Of a DNA stretch of 64,000 nt, positions 1-10,423 are shown in pieces. Under the pieces are notes generated by a model. That model saw only the letters and a list, made by a program, of their open reading frames with translations. It had not been told where the DNA came from and ran no database searches. This DNA comes from Linnemannia schmuckeri (lineage: Eukaryota > Mortierellomycota > Mortierellomycetes > Mortierellales > Mortierellaceae), in contig JANATG010000005.1 of the NCBI GenBank assembly GCA_029449235.1, positions 434,001-498,000 on the forward strand, in the 5' to 3' direction. Positions within the stretch are counted from its first letter, which is position 1, and each line of letters begins with the position of its first letter. A program made the position numbers and the translations under genes.

Positions 1-575
1 TGCTGTTGGAGGAGGAGTTGCAAGTGTGTGGCAGAGGGGGTTGCGAGGGTTGAGGTTGCCGTTGTCATGGCCTGTTTGGAGGGAAGATTAGAAGAGAGGG
101 CGGGAGTGAGAGACGAAGAGGAGGGAGGGGAGGAAAGAGGAGCGAGAAAGACCGAGGAGGTACTTGGAGAAGATAAAGTAGCGGTGGTGGTGGAGGATGA
201 CGACCAGGATGATGCGGGTTGAGGCGATAAGCAGGTAGTGGAGGAGGAGGAGGAGGTTAATGTGGGGGTCAATACGCTATCTGTTGTCAATGGAAGAGAA
301 GGGGTTGCAGAAAGGAGAGCAATTGAGGAAGATAACGAATGCTGAAGTGAATGCGAGAGAAGAGGAGTAGAAGTAGAAGAGGCAATTGAGCGGAAAGAGA
401 AAGAAGAGACAGTAGTAGTAGGGGTGGAGGGAAGAGAGGAAAGAGGAGAGGAAGGGAGAGAAGAGAGGGAAAGAGAAGAAAAGGGTAAAGTAGAAGTTGG
501 AGTTGAAGGAGAGGAAGAAACGATTGTTGCCGGGGATGAGGAAGAGGCCTTTGATAAGGGAAGGGACAGCAGCAT
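1..575 (-). CDS. Ser/Thr/Pro-rich protein, 5' part only, runs off left edge
   Basis: From an ATG at 573-575 the minus strand stays open without a stop to base 1, giving about 191 codons. The product is extremely rich in Ser, Thr, Pro and Leu with runs of Ser and Thr, so it is predicted to be disordered or a secreted/cell-wall-type stalk. No domain is recognisable. The sequence just upstream (TTTTAG before GATG) could be an intron acceptor, so the true start may lie in an earlier exon. The plus strand here is very purine-rich, and its open frames are shadows of this composition. An open frame this long supports coding, but low-complexity DNA can stay open by chance. Confidence 0.42.
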   Translation of the reverse strand, partial: MLLSLPLSKASSSSPATIVSSSPSTPTSTLPFSSLSLSSLPSSPLSSLPSTPTTTVSSFSFRSIASSTSTPLLSHSLQHSLSSSIALLSATPSLPLTTDSVLTPTLTSSSSSTTCLSPQPASSWSSSSTTTATLSSPSTSSVFLAPLSSPPSSSSLTPALSSNLPSKQAMTTATSTLATPSATHLQLLLQQ

Positions 576-1219
576 CCTAAAACGACAAAGTAAGGTTGGA
601 CAGGCTTGTCAATTTAAGGTGGGTGCGGAGGAGTGTTATGCAGCGCTTGTCTCTCTCTGTTCTATTCAATCCACTCGGAGAGAGGTATTCAATCGAGTCC
701 CTCTTTATCTCTTTGGATATGTGTATCATCTCAGTCATCTTCATTCATTCGTTCACGCACAAAGTAGATACATGCCACTCTCTTCTTTTTCTTTTGTTCC
801 CTCCTTTTTTTTCTACTTCTTTTTGTCTTATTCATTAATCCCTCTTCCCTTCCGTCCTTTAATCGCGCATCCATCCCTTCTCCATCAACTGATCGCCACC
901 TACCGCTCTCTTATATAAAAATGAATAATAAATAATAAAGACATTCATTCGTCCCTTTGTTTCCTTCTCAAGAATAAACTCATAGAAAAGAACAAAGACG
1001 ATCGAGTGTTCCATCTGTCTTCTTCTTGTTTAGAATTATGAATTACCCTGACAAACAGGGTTTCCTCCGGTCATTGTCGTGTGCCGTTCCTTCGAAGGGA
1101 TGTATGGCTCATGATCATGCACTCTCTTTCTACCCTTTTAACCTCCTCCCCTCCCTTTCCCTCTAGACCCTTGCTCCATTTTCTGTCTAAAACAGCTAAA
1201 AAAGAGAGGAACTAATAGC
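576..1219. other. Intergenic, no gene seen
   Basis: A pyrimidine-rich stretch (about 700-900) and A/T-rich DNA lie between two minus-strand low-complexity genes. It would hold the 3' UTR-downstream side of neither and the promoter of the left-edge gene. I see no conserved protein block or RNA gene. Confidence 0.5.
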
Positions 1220-3742
1220 TTACCTCGTCATGGCATGTCGCTTGTTGGTCCCCTGTTTCTTTTGGACTACCACTATCGTCCCTCCATCGTCCTCTCTTTC
1301 GTCTCCTTCTTGATCCTCCTGGACCGACTCGAATCGATCCAATGTGGGAGTACGAGATAACATCGATGTTGTTGAAGAAGGAGAGTAAAGAGACACAACA
1401 GCCAACGACGTATCTGTGTTGTTGTCGTGTGGGGTTGTTGGTGTGTCACTGAACCTTTTCTTGTTGTGGTGGGTGGAATTCATTGGTTGAGTTACATCGC
1501 CACGTTGGACCGATTGTTGTTGTCTCTTCTTCTGTGTCCTAGAGGTATTGTTTGTTGTGTTGCTGCTCGTGCTAGTGTGGAGGTTTCTGTTCACTTCCCA
1601 AAGACTGTTGTTGTTGTTGTTGCCAAGGGATGAGTGTCCCTCTCCTCTCTCTCCATCCTCCACACCTCCCTCATCCCTCTCATTCGTTTCCATATCCATG
1701 TCCATGGCGCTGCTGCCTCGGACCTGCTCCTGGCTGTTGGATGAGGAAGAGGAGGAGGAAGAATGGCCCAGGAATAAATTTCCGAAATTCGCCTGTGCTC
1801 TTTCCGACCCACCCGATAACCCCGACATCAAAGAAAAAGACAACGAAGTAGTACCAGCTGGACTACTGGGTAAGGAGGAGGTACCACCAGTACCAGGATG
1901 CGTGGTACCCTTAGAGGCAGTCATTGCCGTCGTCGTCTTCATCGATGCGTCCGTGTCAGCGTTCAATCCAGTCTCACTCCCCTTCCCTCCGCCACGAAGA
2001 GGAGCAGGGGTCGTTGCAGAAGAGGAGGTGGTACAGACAGATGGAAAAGTCATAGAACCCTCAAATGGACTATTGGCATGTGAAATCGAAGACTTAGACG
2101 CACCAACAGCAACAGACGACCACTGGCAGGTTGGCACAGACAAAGTTGGTCCACTCCTTTCCCTCCCTCCCTCTCCCTCAATTACATTCCCAATTCCACC
2201 ACTTGGACCTTTTACTCTCGATAGAGTTTCGGTCTCGACGGTCAGTTGCAGACACTTTGCCACCTCTCCTTCTCCTCCTTCTCCCTCTTCGTCATCAACC
2301 TTCCCTTCTTCCTCTTCTTCTTCTTCATCTCCTGCGCCTTCATCTATTTCGTAATGGCCTGAGTTTGCTTCGCCAATACAGCCGTTGGAAGAGCGATCGA
2401 CAGACGATTGCTCTTCCCCGCACCTTACCCGGTTCCTCCCTTGTCTTCCCTCTCCTTGTCGTCGTTTGGCGTCATTCGCGTCATCCTGCCTCATCCTCCT
2501 CGTGTCGTCATTGGACCCTGCCACAGCAGTCGCCAACAGGGTGCCTTTCTCTTCCTGCATTAGCATATCTCCTAGCGAGCCTTGGGATCGAGGGTTCTGC
2601 TGTCGCTGTTGATGCTGGGAAGGTGTCCCGAAAGGAAATAAAGTGGAGCTGTTGTTGGTGCCGAGAGAACGATCTTTTCCTCTTCCTCCTCCTCGTCCAT
2701 CTGCAAGATGTGTTAATTGCTCACGCTTTCCACCTTCCTGCTTGTATTCGTGACCGTCGAACTCCTCGTGCTGCTCTTGCTCTCGCTCTCGCTCTCGTTT
2801 GCGCTCTCGACCACCATTGTTCAACAGATCAGCATGGTGGTACACTCCTCCTTCATACTTCTCCTCTTCTTGCTCATTCTCGTCAAGATAATCCGGGTGC
2901 TCGTCGTCGACTTGGTGGTGACCCAGAAGAAATTCGTCCGGTCCAAACCCAAAGGACTCAAAGGACGGTAAAGGCGGTACTGAGAAAGACGACCGGAATG
3001 TTGTTGAGGTTCTTCGAGGTCGCTTCGTTGTTGCCGATGAGGAAGAGGAAGGAGGTGGAGAATTGATGGGACTGAGGGATGAGGAGGTGGTGGTAGACCA
3101 AGGGGTTGAGATCCAAGGGTCGTCTGATATCAGTTGAGGCGAGAGGGTAGGGCTTTGCGAGTGTGGCGATCTGGGTGATTCCTCCTCCTGCTGCTGCTGT
3201 TGCTGTTGCCGTTGGAGGAATAGTTGTTGCTGCTGCTGAAGGATCTGAGTTGAAAAAGGGAGGATAGAGAATACGCGGTAAGAGAAAGGGATGGACGGGT
3301 GAGGATAGAATATTGTTTTGTTTGACAGACAAGATGGATCATCCCAACGATTAAGAGAGGAACCATTATGGTTTTTTTTAAGAGGCGACCTGAATGTACA
3401 CGGAGCAGAGTTAGATGGTAGTTGTTGTACTCCGGAAGGGTACGGGTAATATAGATAAAGTACCTTGAGTTTCTGGGCAGAAACGAGATAGTGATCCTGG
3501 CCATTGCCATGATTGGCCGTTGATAAAGCCGAGTCCGAAGACGAAGACGAGGATGAAGAAGAGGGGTGAAGGCGAACTAGAGCGGGGTCATGCTGTTCGT
3601 TCAGGAGACGCTGTTGTTGCTGTTGAAGTTGAAGTTGTTGCTGTTGGAGCTGCTGGTGTTGCTGGTGTTGTTGCTGTTGTTGATAATGTTGGAGAAGGAT
3701 GAGGGAGTGAAGGTATGAAGATGAAGGAGTTGGAGATGGCAT
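1220..3742 (-). CDS. Large low-complexity (disordered) hypothetical protein
   Basis: An open frame of 840 codons runs from ATG 3740-3742; an in-frame ATG at 3920-3922 is also possible. The protein starts with Ser/Tyr/Leu-rich sequence, then poly-Gln tracts, a poly-Ser tract, an acidic Glu-rich tract, a mixed Arg/Glu tract and many Ser/Thr/Gly stretches. Near the C terminus a less repetitive basic patch contains KKRFSDTP, which resembles a kinase site. A good donor (AAG|GTACTTTA at 3463) and acceptor (CAACTCAG at 3245) bracket 219 bp of non-repetitive sequence. That is an exact multiple of three, so it may be a real intron leaving a 767-residue protein. I recognise no domain; the function is unknown. 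The opposite strand is also open over long stretches, but only as a by-product of the composition. Confidence 0.55.
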   Translation of the reverse strand: MPSPTPSSSYLHSLILLQHYQQQQQHQQHQQLQQQQLQLQQQQQRLLNEQHDPALVRLHPSSSSSSSSSDSALSTANHGNGQDHYLVSAQKLKVLYLYYPYPSGVQQLPSNSAPCTFRSPLKKNHNGSSLNRWDDPSCLSNKTIFYPHPSIPFSYRVFSILPFSTQILQQQQQLFLQRQQQQQQQEEESPRSPHSQSPTLSPQLISDDPWISTPWSTTTSSSLSPINSPPPSSSSSATTKRPRRTSTTFRSSFSVPPLPSFESFGFGPDEFLLGHHQVDDEHPDYLDENEQEEEKYEGGVYHHADLLNNGGRERKREREREQEQHEEFDGHEYKQEGGKREQLTHLADGRGGGRGKDRSLGTNNSSTLFPFGTPSQHQQRQQNPRSQGSLGDMLMQEEKGTLLATAVAGSNDDTRRMRQDDANDAKRRQGEGRQGRNRVRCGEEQSSVDRSSNGCIGEANSGHYEIDEGAGDEEEEEEEGKVDDEEGEGGEGEVAKCLQLTVETETLSRVKGPSGGIGNVIEGEGGRERSGPTLSVPTCQWSSVAVGASKSSISHANSPFEGSMTFPSVCTTSSSATTPAPLRGGGKGSETGLNADTDASMKTTTAMTASKGTTHPGTGGTSSLPSSPAGTTSLSFSLMSGLSGGSERAQANFGNLFLGHSSSSSSSSNSQEQVRGSSAMDMDMETNERDEGGVEDGERGEGHSSLGNNNNNSLWEVNRNLHTSTSSNTTNNTSRTQKKRQQQSVQRGDVTQPMNSTHHNKKRFSDTPTTPHDNNTDTSLAVVSLYSPSSTTSMLSRTPTLDRFESVQEDQEGDEREDDGGTIVVVQKKQGTNKRHAMTR

Positions 3743-6199
3743 AGCGCAACCTTTTTTTCGTTTTCTTTTATTGTTGTCGTTTCTTCGTGGATGCAAAGGA
3801 AAGTACTGTCGATATGAGAGTACGGGTGTGTGAAGAAGGAGATGTAACTGAGGAGACGAAAAGAGGAGCAAAGAGAGGAAACGGGTCCATCCGATGGAAA
3901 TGCGAGCGATATCGCGTTGCAAATGTCACAGACATCCACAGGAAGCAAGATTTGATAGCCCATCAACAATAATGCCCATCATCCCTTCGAGTCTTGAGCT
4001 CTCTACTTTGTCAAAATTGTCAACAACAAGCAGACAACAAAACAAACCTTCAAACACAAACACGAAAAAAAAGCAAGATCGAACAACGGAGCACTAGCCT
4101 AAAGCGAAAAAACGAGGCAAGCAGCTGTCTATCTCCGTACTTCATTTTTTGTTTGTTTGTACTTCTTTCTTTTGCACACTACTCCGATCCCTTTGCCCTG
4201 CCATGCCTTGCATTGCCCTCCGAAGCGAGATGGACGGAAGTGGAAAATGGGTCCTTCTGGTCTTTAGCTTTTCGCATCACTTATTTTCCGATAGATAGCG
4301 AAACGAAGGGGGTCCCTGCTCACTACTCCTCATTTTTCTTTGTCTAACATTGGGCACACTAGTCTTGTGCAAGAGAGAAAATGAAGGCGGTGACTCGAAA
4401 TGCTCAGAATAAAATGACCGAAAATAACAGGGTTTCTGTTTTACGCCACGCGAGGAGAGACAACCGGAGGGGTGCAGAAGGAAGCAAAGGAAGGCAGCTT
4501 AGAGTTACCGATGAAATGTCAGCAGGAATTGGCTAATTGGGGTTTTTCTTTATCGTCCCACCGAGCTAGCTCATCTAACTTGACATTATCCCAGCCACGG
4601 CGTAAACCTGAGGGAAAAGGTCCGAAGTGAAATTCAGTATAAGAATGAAGGGAACCGTCATGCAGAAAATGCTTTGATAACAAAGCTACCTCACGGACTC
4701 TTTTTTTTTTTTTTTTTTTTTTTTTTTATCATTCTTATCGCGACGCAGCCAACACGCAGCCTAGTCAAGAACAAAAGAAAAAGCCGAAGAAAGATTTGTC
4801 CTACTGCAGGATTACGGATGATAGAGAGAAGGAGATTATCTTGGAAATCGAATCGCAACAAGAGCGCGATAAAACAAATAACAAAACGAGGAAGAGATTG
4901 ACAGTGAGTACAATGGACAACAAAGCAGGGTAAAGAAAAAGACGTTGTTGTGGACGTTCAATCATGCTTCTTTTTTTTTCTACCCCTTTAATGTATCAGC
5001 CAGGGCCGAAAAGACGTTTTTCTTAAACAAACAATTCAACGCACGCACACATTATTCAACAAAGAAGATACAGAGAGCAGACTTTGTTTGTGGATAATTT
5101 TCTTTAACCCTTCCCAGTTGTTGTTATCAATGGTACCTGATATGGTTTTAGAAGTTGGTAACGGGGATGCCCTTCATCAGTTGATCATTCATATCTGACA
5201 CCAAAAAGAATGTCTTGAACTATGATACCACTGATAACATTTCCGTCATCAAAAAAAAAAATCCAGGCACTATCACTCTCTGTTTCTAATCAGCTCTCAT
5301 AGCTGGTCCAGCAAACAAAGTAGGCCACTCGGTGGTCGGTGGTTACAGAATAAAAAGAAAAGAAGAGAAAGAAAACGTTGATGACCCTGCATCAAACAAA
5401 GAGAGGCGATGAAAGAAGTAAGGTTTCTTTTACATGTCCCCTTTACCTCATCGATTGGTCTTATCTACCTGTCTTCTTATTTTTGTTCAAGTGCAAAACG
5501 AAATCGCGAGTCGTTGGTTGGTTGGTTGGTTCATCGAAAGTCGATCCTCGTCTTCGCTTCGTTTGTCCTTGAGAGCGTGCATGACCTGATCCACTTCATC
5601 GATATGAGATCTAAGAACCAGCAAAAATGGGTACAGAAGTCGAGCCAAGGGGCTAATTCCCTTGTGCGCAATGAAAAGAAGGAAGCGACCGTGCGATAAG
5701 AAGTTCTCATAAGGCAGTAGCCATCGTCCTAGGTTTAGAAAAGAGGCCAGATAGTAAATTAACGGTCAGACAAAGCGGCAGAAGTTAGATCATTCGTTGG
5801 CACCATTTTTCGTGTCTCGTAGATTCAAATTCTTCAGTCCATCTTTTGAAGAGGCATCAGTGTTCTTTTCCATCGTTAAGCATAGAAAGTATAGAAAGTA
5901 AAGAAAGACGTGGCGCTTATTCTGATGCCTCCAAGTCTGCATATTGTTCTTTGCCTGCTCTTTACTTTAATGGTGATTTGTGTTTCTGAGAGCAACGTGC
6001 GCATCGAGGAGAAACAACCATTTTTTTGTGCGGCTTTCGCCACCACATGCTCACGGCACGGCGCTGTTTTCCCTCTTTTGTTCTTTCTCACACCATCCTC
6101 ATATACATACATTCACCCTTCTCTCATTCTAATCTTTCATTGTTCCATCAGGATTCAGGACAGACCCCAGCGCCAGCCGCCACCCTTACCACCAACAAT
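3743..6199. other. 2.4 kb intergenic, no gene seen
   Basis: The stretch is A/T-rich with several A-runs and a T27 tract at 4701-4727. Short open frames occur, but none encodes a recognisable block or has convincing splice sites joining to one. The right end (about 5900-6199) should contain the promoter and 5' leader of the dead Sel1 gene that follows, including a possible acceptor (CCATCAG at about 6150). Confidence 0.5.
4701..4727. repeat. T27 homopolymer
   Basis: Twenty-seven consecutive T on the plus strand in intergenic DNA. The length may be inexact because homopolymers are error-prone in sequencing. Confidence 0.85.
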
Positions 6200-7490
6200 A
6201 TGCTGCAAGCAGACAGCGCCGCCTCTCAGGAACCACAACTCGTCCTGGCAGTTCGCTCAGTCAATAAGGATCAGGCGCTTTCATCAATTGCATCCGCAAA
6301 GCCAGACGACATCTTGTATGTGGACTATCATACCGACCCCAAGTCAAAAAAGTCAGTCATCCTCTAGGACGATATTCTCCAGGCGTTTGATAACGCGAGC
6401 TCAAATAAGAGACAAGGCGGGGGTGGTGCCTTTTTTGAGAGGGGAAGATCTCAGAAAGTATGTATACGTCGATTATTCCTTCGAATGCTAAGCAAAGACA
6501 GAGAGAACAAGAACCACAATATTAATAATTTCCTTGCTGACTGAATGAACAATAGTCTCGAATCACGCGGGATTGCTGCCTTGTCAAACACTGTCTTGGA
6601 TGTAATTGTGAGCGGTCTCTTGGTTAACGCGAGGGTAACTTCGTCACTGAGAGGGTCAATGCAGGAGGAGGAAAAGAAGTCAGGAAAGGACGTCGTCGCC
6701 TCTCAGAGTGTTTCCATCACCTCCATGTCCACTGTCAAACGGAATCCTGTTTATAACTTTGAAAACACGGCGATGGATAAGTACACTCATATCGACCAAC
6801 CAATGTCACCGCAGAACGCCACTGCCATTTCCAACTCTGATGTCAGACGAAACCCGGTTTATGGCCTTGAGAACACGGCGATGGACAACTATTCTCATAT
6901 CGATCACCCAGGTTTTGCACCACCACTTCGAGGATCGCAAGCATTGCTGGATGAACAAACGTCAACCAACACGGGCCTGGCCCTTCCACCGACTCCATAC
7001 ACTGTTAACGGTTCCAAACCCTCACCCTCCTCAAAGCACCGCAAAGCACAACAACCACGGCGTCAAAGGAAATGACCTTGGTCCAAACGATCATCAGCGC
7101 TAGTCATGGAGACAAGGTCGCCCAGGTCGCTTTGGGCAACATGTACAAGGAGGGTCAAGGCGTGTACAGGGACTATCAATCAGCCATGGACTGGTATCTT
7201 AGGGCCGCGGATCAAAGCTTTGCTCGCGCTCAACCTAACATCGGTGTTCTGTACCACAACGGTCAAGGTGTTCCACAGGACTTTGCCAAAGCGATGGAAT
7301 GGTTTCTCAAGGCCGCTGATCAAGGTTTTGCTGACGCTCAATTCAACGTCGGCCTTCTGTACGACAAAGGCCTAGGCGTACCCCAAGACCCGTCAAAGGC
7401 CATGGAATGGTACCAGAAGGCTGTCGAGCAGAGAGACTCGGATGCAGAGGAAGTCTACAGGAGTTGAAGTGTGAGGGCCATTGTATTTAG
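6200..7490 (+). pseudogene. Sel1-repeat protein pseudogene (copy B)
   Basis: This copy matches the Sel1 genes at 49.7-57 kb segment by segment. Exon 1 (6200-6457) is the family's N-terminal module, with DDILYVDY near its start and the VPFLRGEDLR block at its end. An intron (6458-6555) sits at the family's phase-2 position. Exon 2 starts with SR-GIAA and TVLDVIV blocks, carries two copies of the YGLENTAMDNYSHID-type signature (about 6727-6798 and 6843-6909), and ends in three Sel1 repeats (about 7100-7440). I see four lesions against the relatives: TAG for Trp at 6365-6367; one extra base near 6396-6402; one missing base near 7032-7036 in the linker; one missing base near 7451 before the last residues. 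Each is a single event, so decay is recent. Sel1 repeats are alpha-solenoid scaffolds for protein-protein contacts. Confidence 0.82.
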
Positions 7491-8659
7491 AGAGGCAACA
7501 AGGGAAGAATTGGAGGGTGTCGAGGTAATAAAAATTACAGATCCGACTCGTACAAATAAATGTCATTGAATGGCTCTATCAAGCGCATTGGAATAAGAGA
7601 GATAAACTCTCTCGTTACTTTGAAATAGGTGTTGGCGCACGCTGTTGACGCTCGTCCTTTGCCGTTGCAACTTGCCCGGGTGAGAGTTGATAGCTAGCTA
7701 TTTGTCAGTCTCTCAAAAGGACAAAGCGAACGCCAGCAGTGTATTATCACAATAGCAACCATATATTAGAATTGAAATTTTGTCACTGGTAATTTCCGAA
7801 GTCTCACGCAAAAATGTGCCTGAATGTCTCGCCGCACTGTCACAGGCTCAATTCCACATTGGCTTTCTGTATGACTCTGGGAATGGTGTGTCCACCATTC
7901 CGAGGCCTTGGAGTAATCAGGGACACTAAACGGCAAAACTTAAGCTTCAGAGTATAAGTGAAAGAATGCGAATTGGTTTATAGCGCATTTCTTGGCAAGT
8001 AAGCCGATTTTTTTTTTGTTTACTTGCAGTTTTCGACAGGTGAAACTCACACCGTGAAAGTGTTGAATGACCTGCTGGAGAGAAAAATGTGTGAATTCCT
8101 CCTTTTTTTGCCTTTCTATTTGTCGCCATGCATCAACTGACAACACGCCCATAACTTCCCTTTTGTACGCTCACACGTAGTGAACAGAAAGCTACTACTT
8201 GCCCCCCTCCGCATACTATTGAACTAGCTACAGACACAAGAGCGGCATCGACATAATTTCCTCACCTTGTTACACTTGCATCTCAGCATTAACATAAAAA
8301 CACGCACCATGGGACATATTTCTGGTTTAGACTGAGTGTTGTACAAGGGGTGTTTATTACTTTTTTATGCTAAAACGAACAGAGAGAAGAGAAAAGGGTA
8401 CTACGAAGAAGATGGACAAGGACCCGATGCATCGTGACCAGCACGAAACAAGGGCTCTAATCTGAAGTGCACACAAAACTAACATACACACAAACCACAT
8501 AACACATTCACTTTTAATGAACATGTTGTTTGTTGTTTGTTGTGTTCGGATGGTTTGTTATGTTTTGTGTGTGTGTATGTGTTAGTGTGAGCGATCAAAC
8601 AAACAAAGAGGGGAAGAACAGGGGAGTTGTTGAGTGTTTGTTGTGTGTTTGCTTGTTGT
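7491..8659. other. Intergenic, apart from a Sel1 relic
   Basis: Apart from the Sel1 fragment at 7840-7929 I see no coding block. The right end is the 3' side of the minus-strand low-complexity gene and contains GT/TG-rich simple sequence (about 8520-8660). Confidence 0.45.
7840..7929 (+). pseudogene. Isolated Sel1-repeat fragment
   Basis: Reading from 7840 gives the residues SQAQFHIGFLYDSGNGV, the core of one Sel1 repeat (AQxxIGxLYxxGxGV), followed by unrelated sequence to a stop at 7927-7929. No ATG, splice context or neighbouring repeat accompanies it. It lies 350 bp downstream of pseudogene B on the same strand, so it is probably debris of a longer array or of another lost copy. Confidence 0.6.
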
Positions 8660-10423
8660 TTAGGCTTGCAAAGAAATGAAAGTGACGGCGGCCATGAGGG
8701 ACGGAAACGTGGATGTAGTGGAAGTGGAGGTTGTTGTAGAGGAGGAGGAAAAGGAGGTCGAGGCAATGTACTCTCGACGCTGTAAGGCGGTTGTATTGTT
8801 CCTCCTGTCCCTTGCTCCTTCGCCCCTGAACCCATTGACGTTACTGCTACTGGTGTTGGGGATGCAGGTGACGCCGTTCATCCACCGAGACCTCAAGTCT
8901 GTATGTTCGGATGGATGGGTGGATGTGCTGGATCGGTATTGGGGACCATAGCTGTTGTTGTGTTCGCTTTCAGACTCGGATTCGGATTCGGAGGAGGAGA
9001 AGATCAGACGAGGTGAGAGCTTGACGATGATACCGTCTTGTTCGTCGTGGATGAAGACACCGCTGTCTTTGCGGTCGCTGCGGAGATCGCTAGGATGGAG
9101 AGCGCCAGTACCGGTACTGTTATCGGTGTTGATGCAGGAACTGGTGTTAGAGGTTGGAGCAATGGCGTTGAATGTAGTGGTGGTGGTGTCGCCCCTGAAA
9201 AGACGTCTCGAAAATGTGAGTGTCACCTCTTCTTCTTCCTCTTCTTCATAATCTTGATGTTGTTGCAGGGGGTGTGGTTCGATCGAATAAGTGGATCCGG
9301 TGGTGTTGTTGACATTGTTGCTGGCGTGTTCCGTTGTTGTGAGGGGGAGGTAGAGGGACGAGGTGGTAAGGTTGTTGGAGGATTGGTATGAACTGTAGAC
9401 TCGAAGAAGAGGGTGTGGTTGCGGTGGTTGTTGTGGGAGCGGTTCGAAAATGAAGCTTTCCACTGCATCAACCTTTTCTTCTTCCTTCTCGTCATCCTCG
9501 CTGTCGTTGTAGTCGCTCTCACTGTCGCTATCCTCAAAGGTAGAGGGATGGCGAGGGAACTCTTCGAGGGCAACAAAAGTCCGCCGTGGCTGTGGCTGTG
9601 ACGATGTGGATGTGATGGAGAGCAATGATGTATGCAATTGTTGGGTCGGTGGCAGCAATGGTGGCAACAAGAGACTGCTCGACGGCATTGACGCTACAGT
9701 TACTAATGCTGCGGTATCAATTGACGCCGCCGTTGAGTCCTCGCATGATTCAAGAATATTGCCCTCAATCATGCCAGGAATTTCCCCAAGCGCAAGCTGG
9801 ACCTCCCAAAGGGACTCGTACTGCTGCGATGCAAGTAGTTCATTACTATTGCTGACAGATGCGATGGTTGAAGAGTTGATGGTGGAAAGGGAAGTGCAGG
9901 ATGTAGTGGGGCGGATGTTGAGGGAGAGGGTGCTTGAGAAGTAAACGTGGCGATAGGGAGTGTAGATCTGTTGGTAATGCGGGGATAGAGGGCGATGTTG
10001 GTATTGGTGCGGTTGTTTCCTTCGTTCCTGATGTTGCCCTTGTTGGTGATGTGGAGAGGAGTATTGTTGTTGGTGTGGTCGAGAGTGATGATGATCCGTG
10101 GTGCTACCATGAGTTGACCCTGAAGGAGATAAAAAAGAGAGCGCCGAACACATAAAAGAGAAGACGGGCGTTTTTTTGTGTTCAATGGTACCCATGGGTC
10201 AGTCGGGATTCGAAAATAAAAAAAAGGACATGGGTTGATCAAATCAATATAATAATAGTGCATCGATATCACTCATTATTATGCGGTTTGTTTGGTTGAA
10301 TGTACCTGGGGAAGATGGAGAAGGCCTGTGGAGGGTGACCTTGTCGAGAACCTGGTGCGCAAACAACTTGGTCTCCTGGACAATCTGGCCCCAGACAGTC
10401 AGGCACAGGTCTTTCTTTGTCAT
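8660..10423 (-). CDS. Two-exon Ser/Thr/Gln-rich hypothetical protein
   Basis: Exon 1 (10306-10423) encodes an ordered-looking 39-residue start, beginning MTKKDLCLTVWGQIVQ and continuing ETKLFAHQVLDKV. A 186-bp intron (10120-10305; donor CCCCAG|GTACAT, acceptor CTCCTTCAG) joins it in phase to exon 2 (8660-10119). The predicted protein is 525 residues. Most of exon 2 is low complexity: His/Gln-rich, then Ser/Thr-rich, an acidic tract (DSDSESDYNDSEDDEKEEE), poly-Glu, and a Ser-Glu repeat. I recognise no domain, but exon 1 looks like a short amphipathic conserved module followed by a disordered tail. The exon-1 reading frame differs from the longest open frame there, so it is easily missed; the exact phase match supports it. 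Confidence 0.6.

Noticed and set aside
1548..3066. Long open frames on the plus strand opposite the low-complexity gene
   Set aside because: They mirror the repetitive composition of the minus-strand frame, contain no family motif and lack a sensible exon structure.
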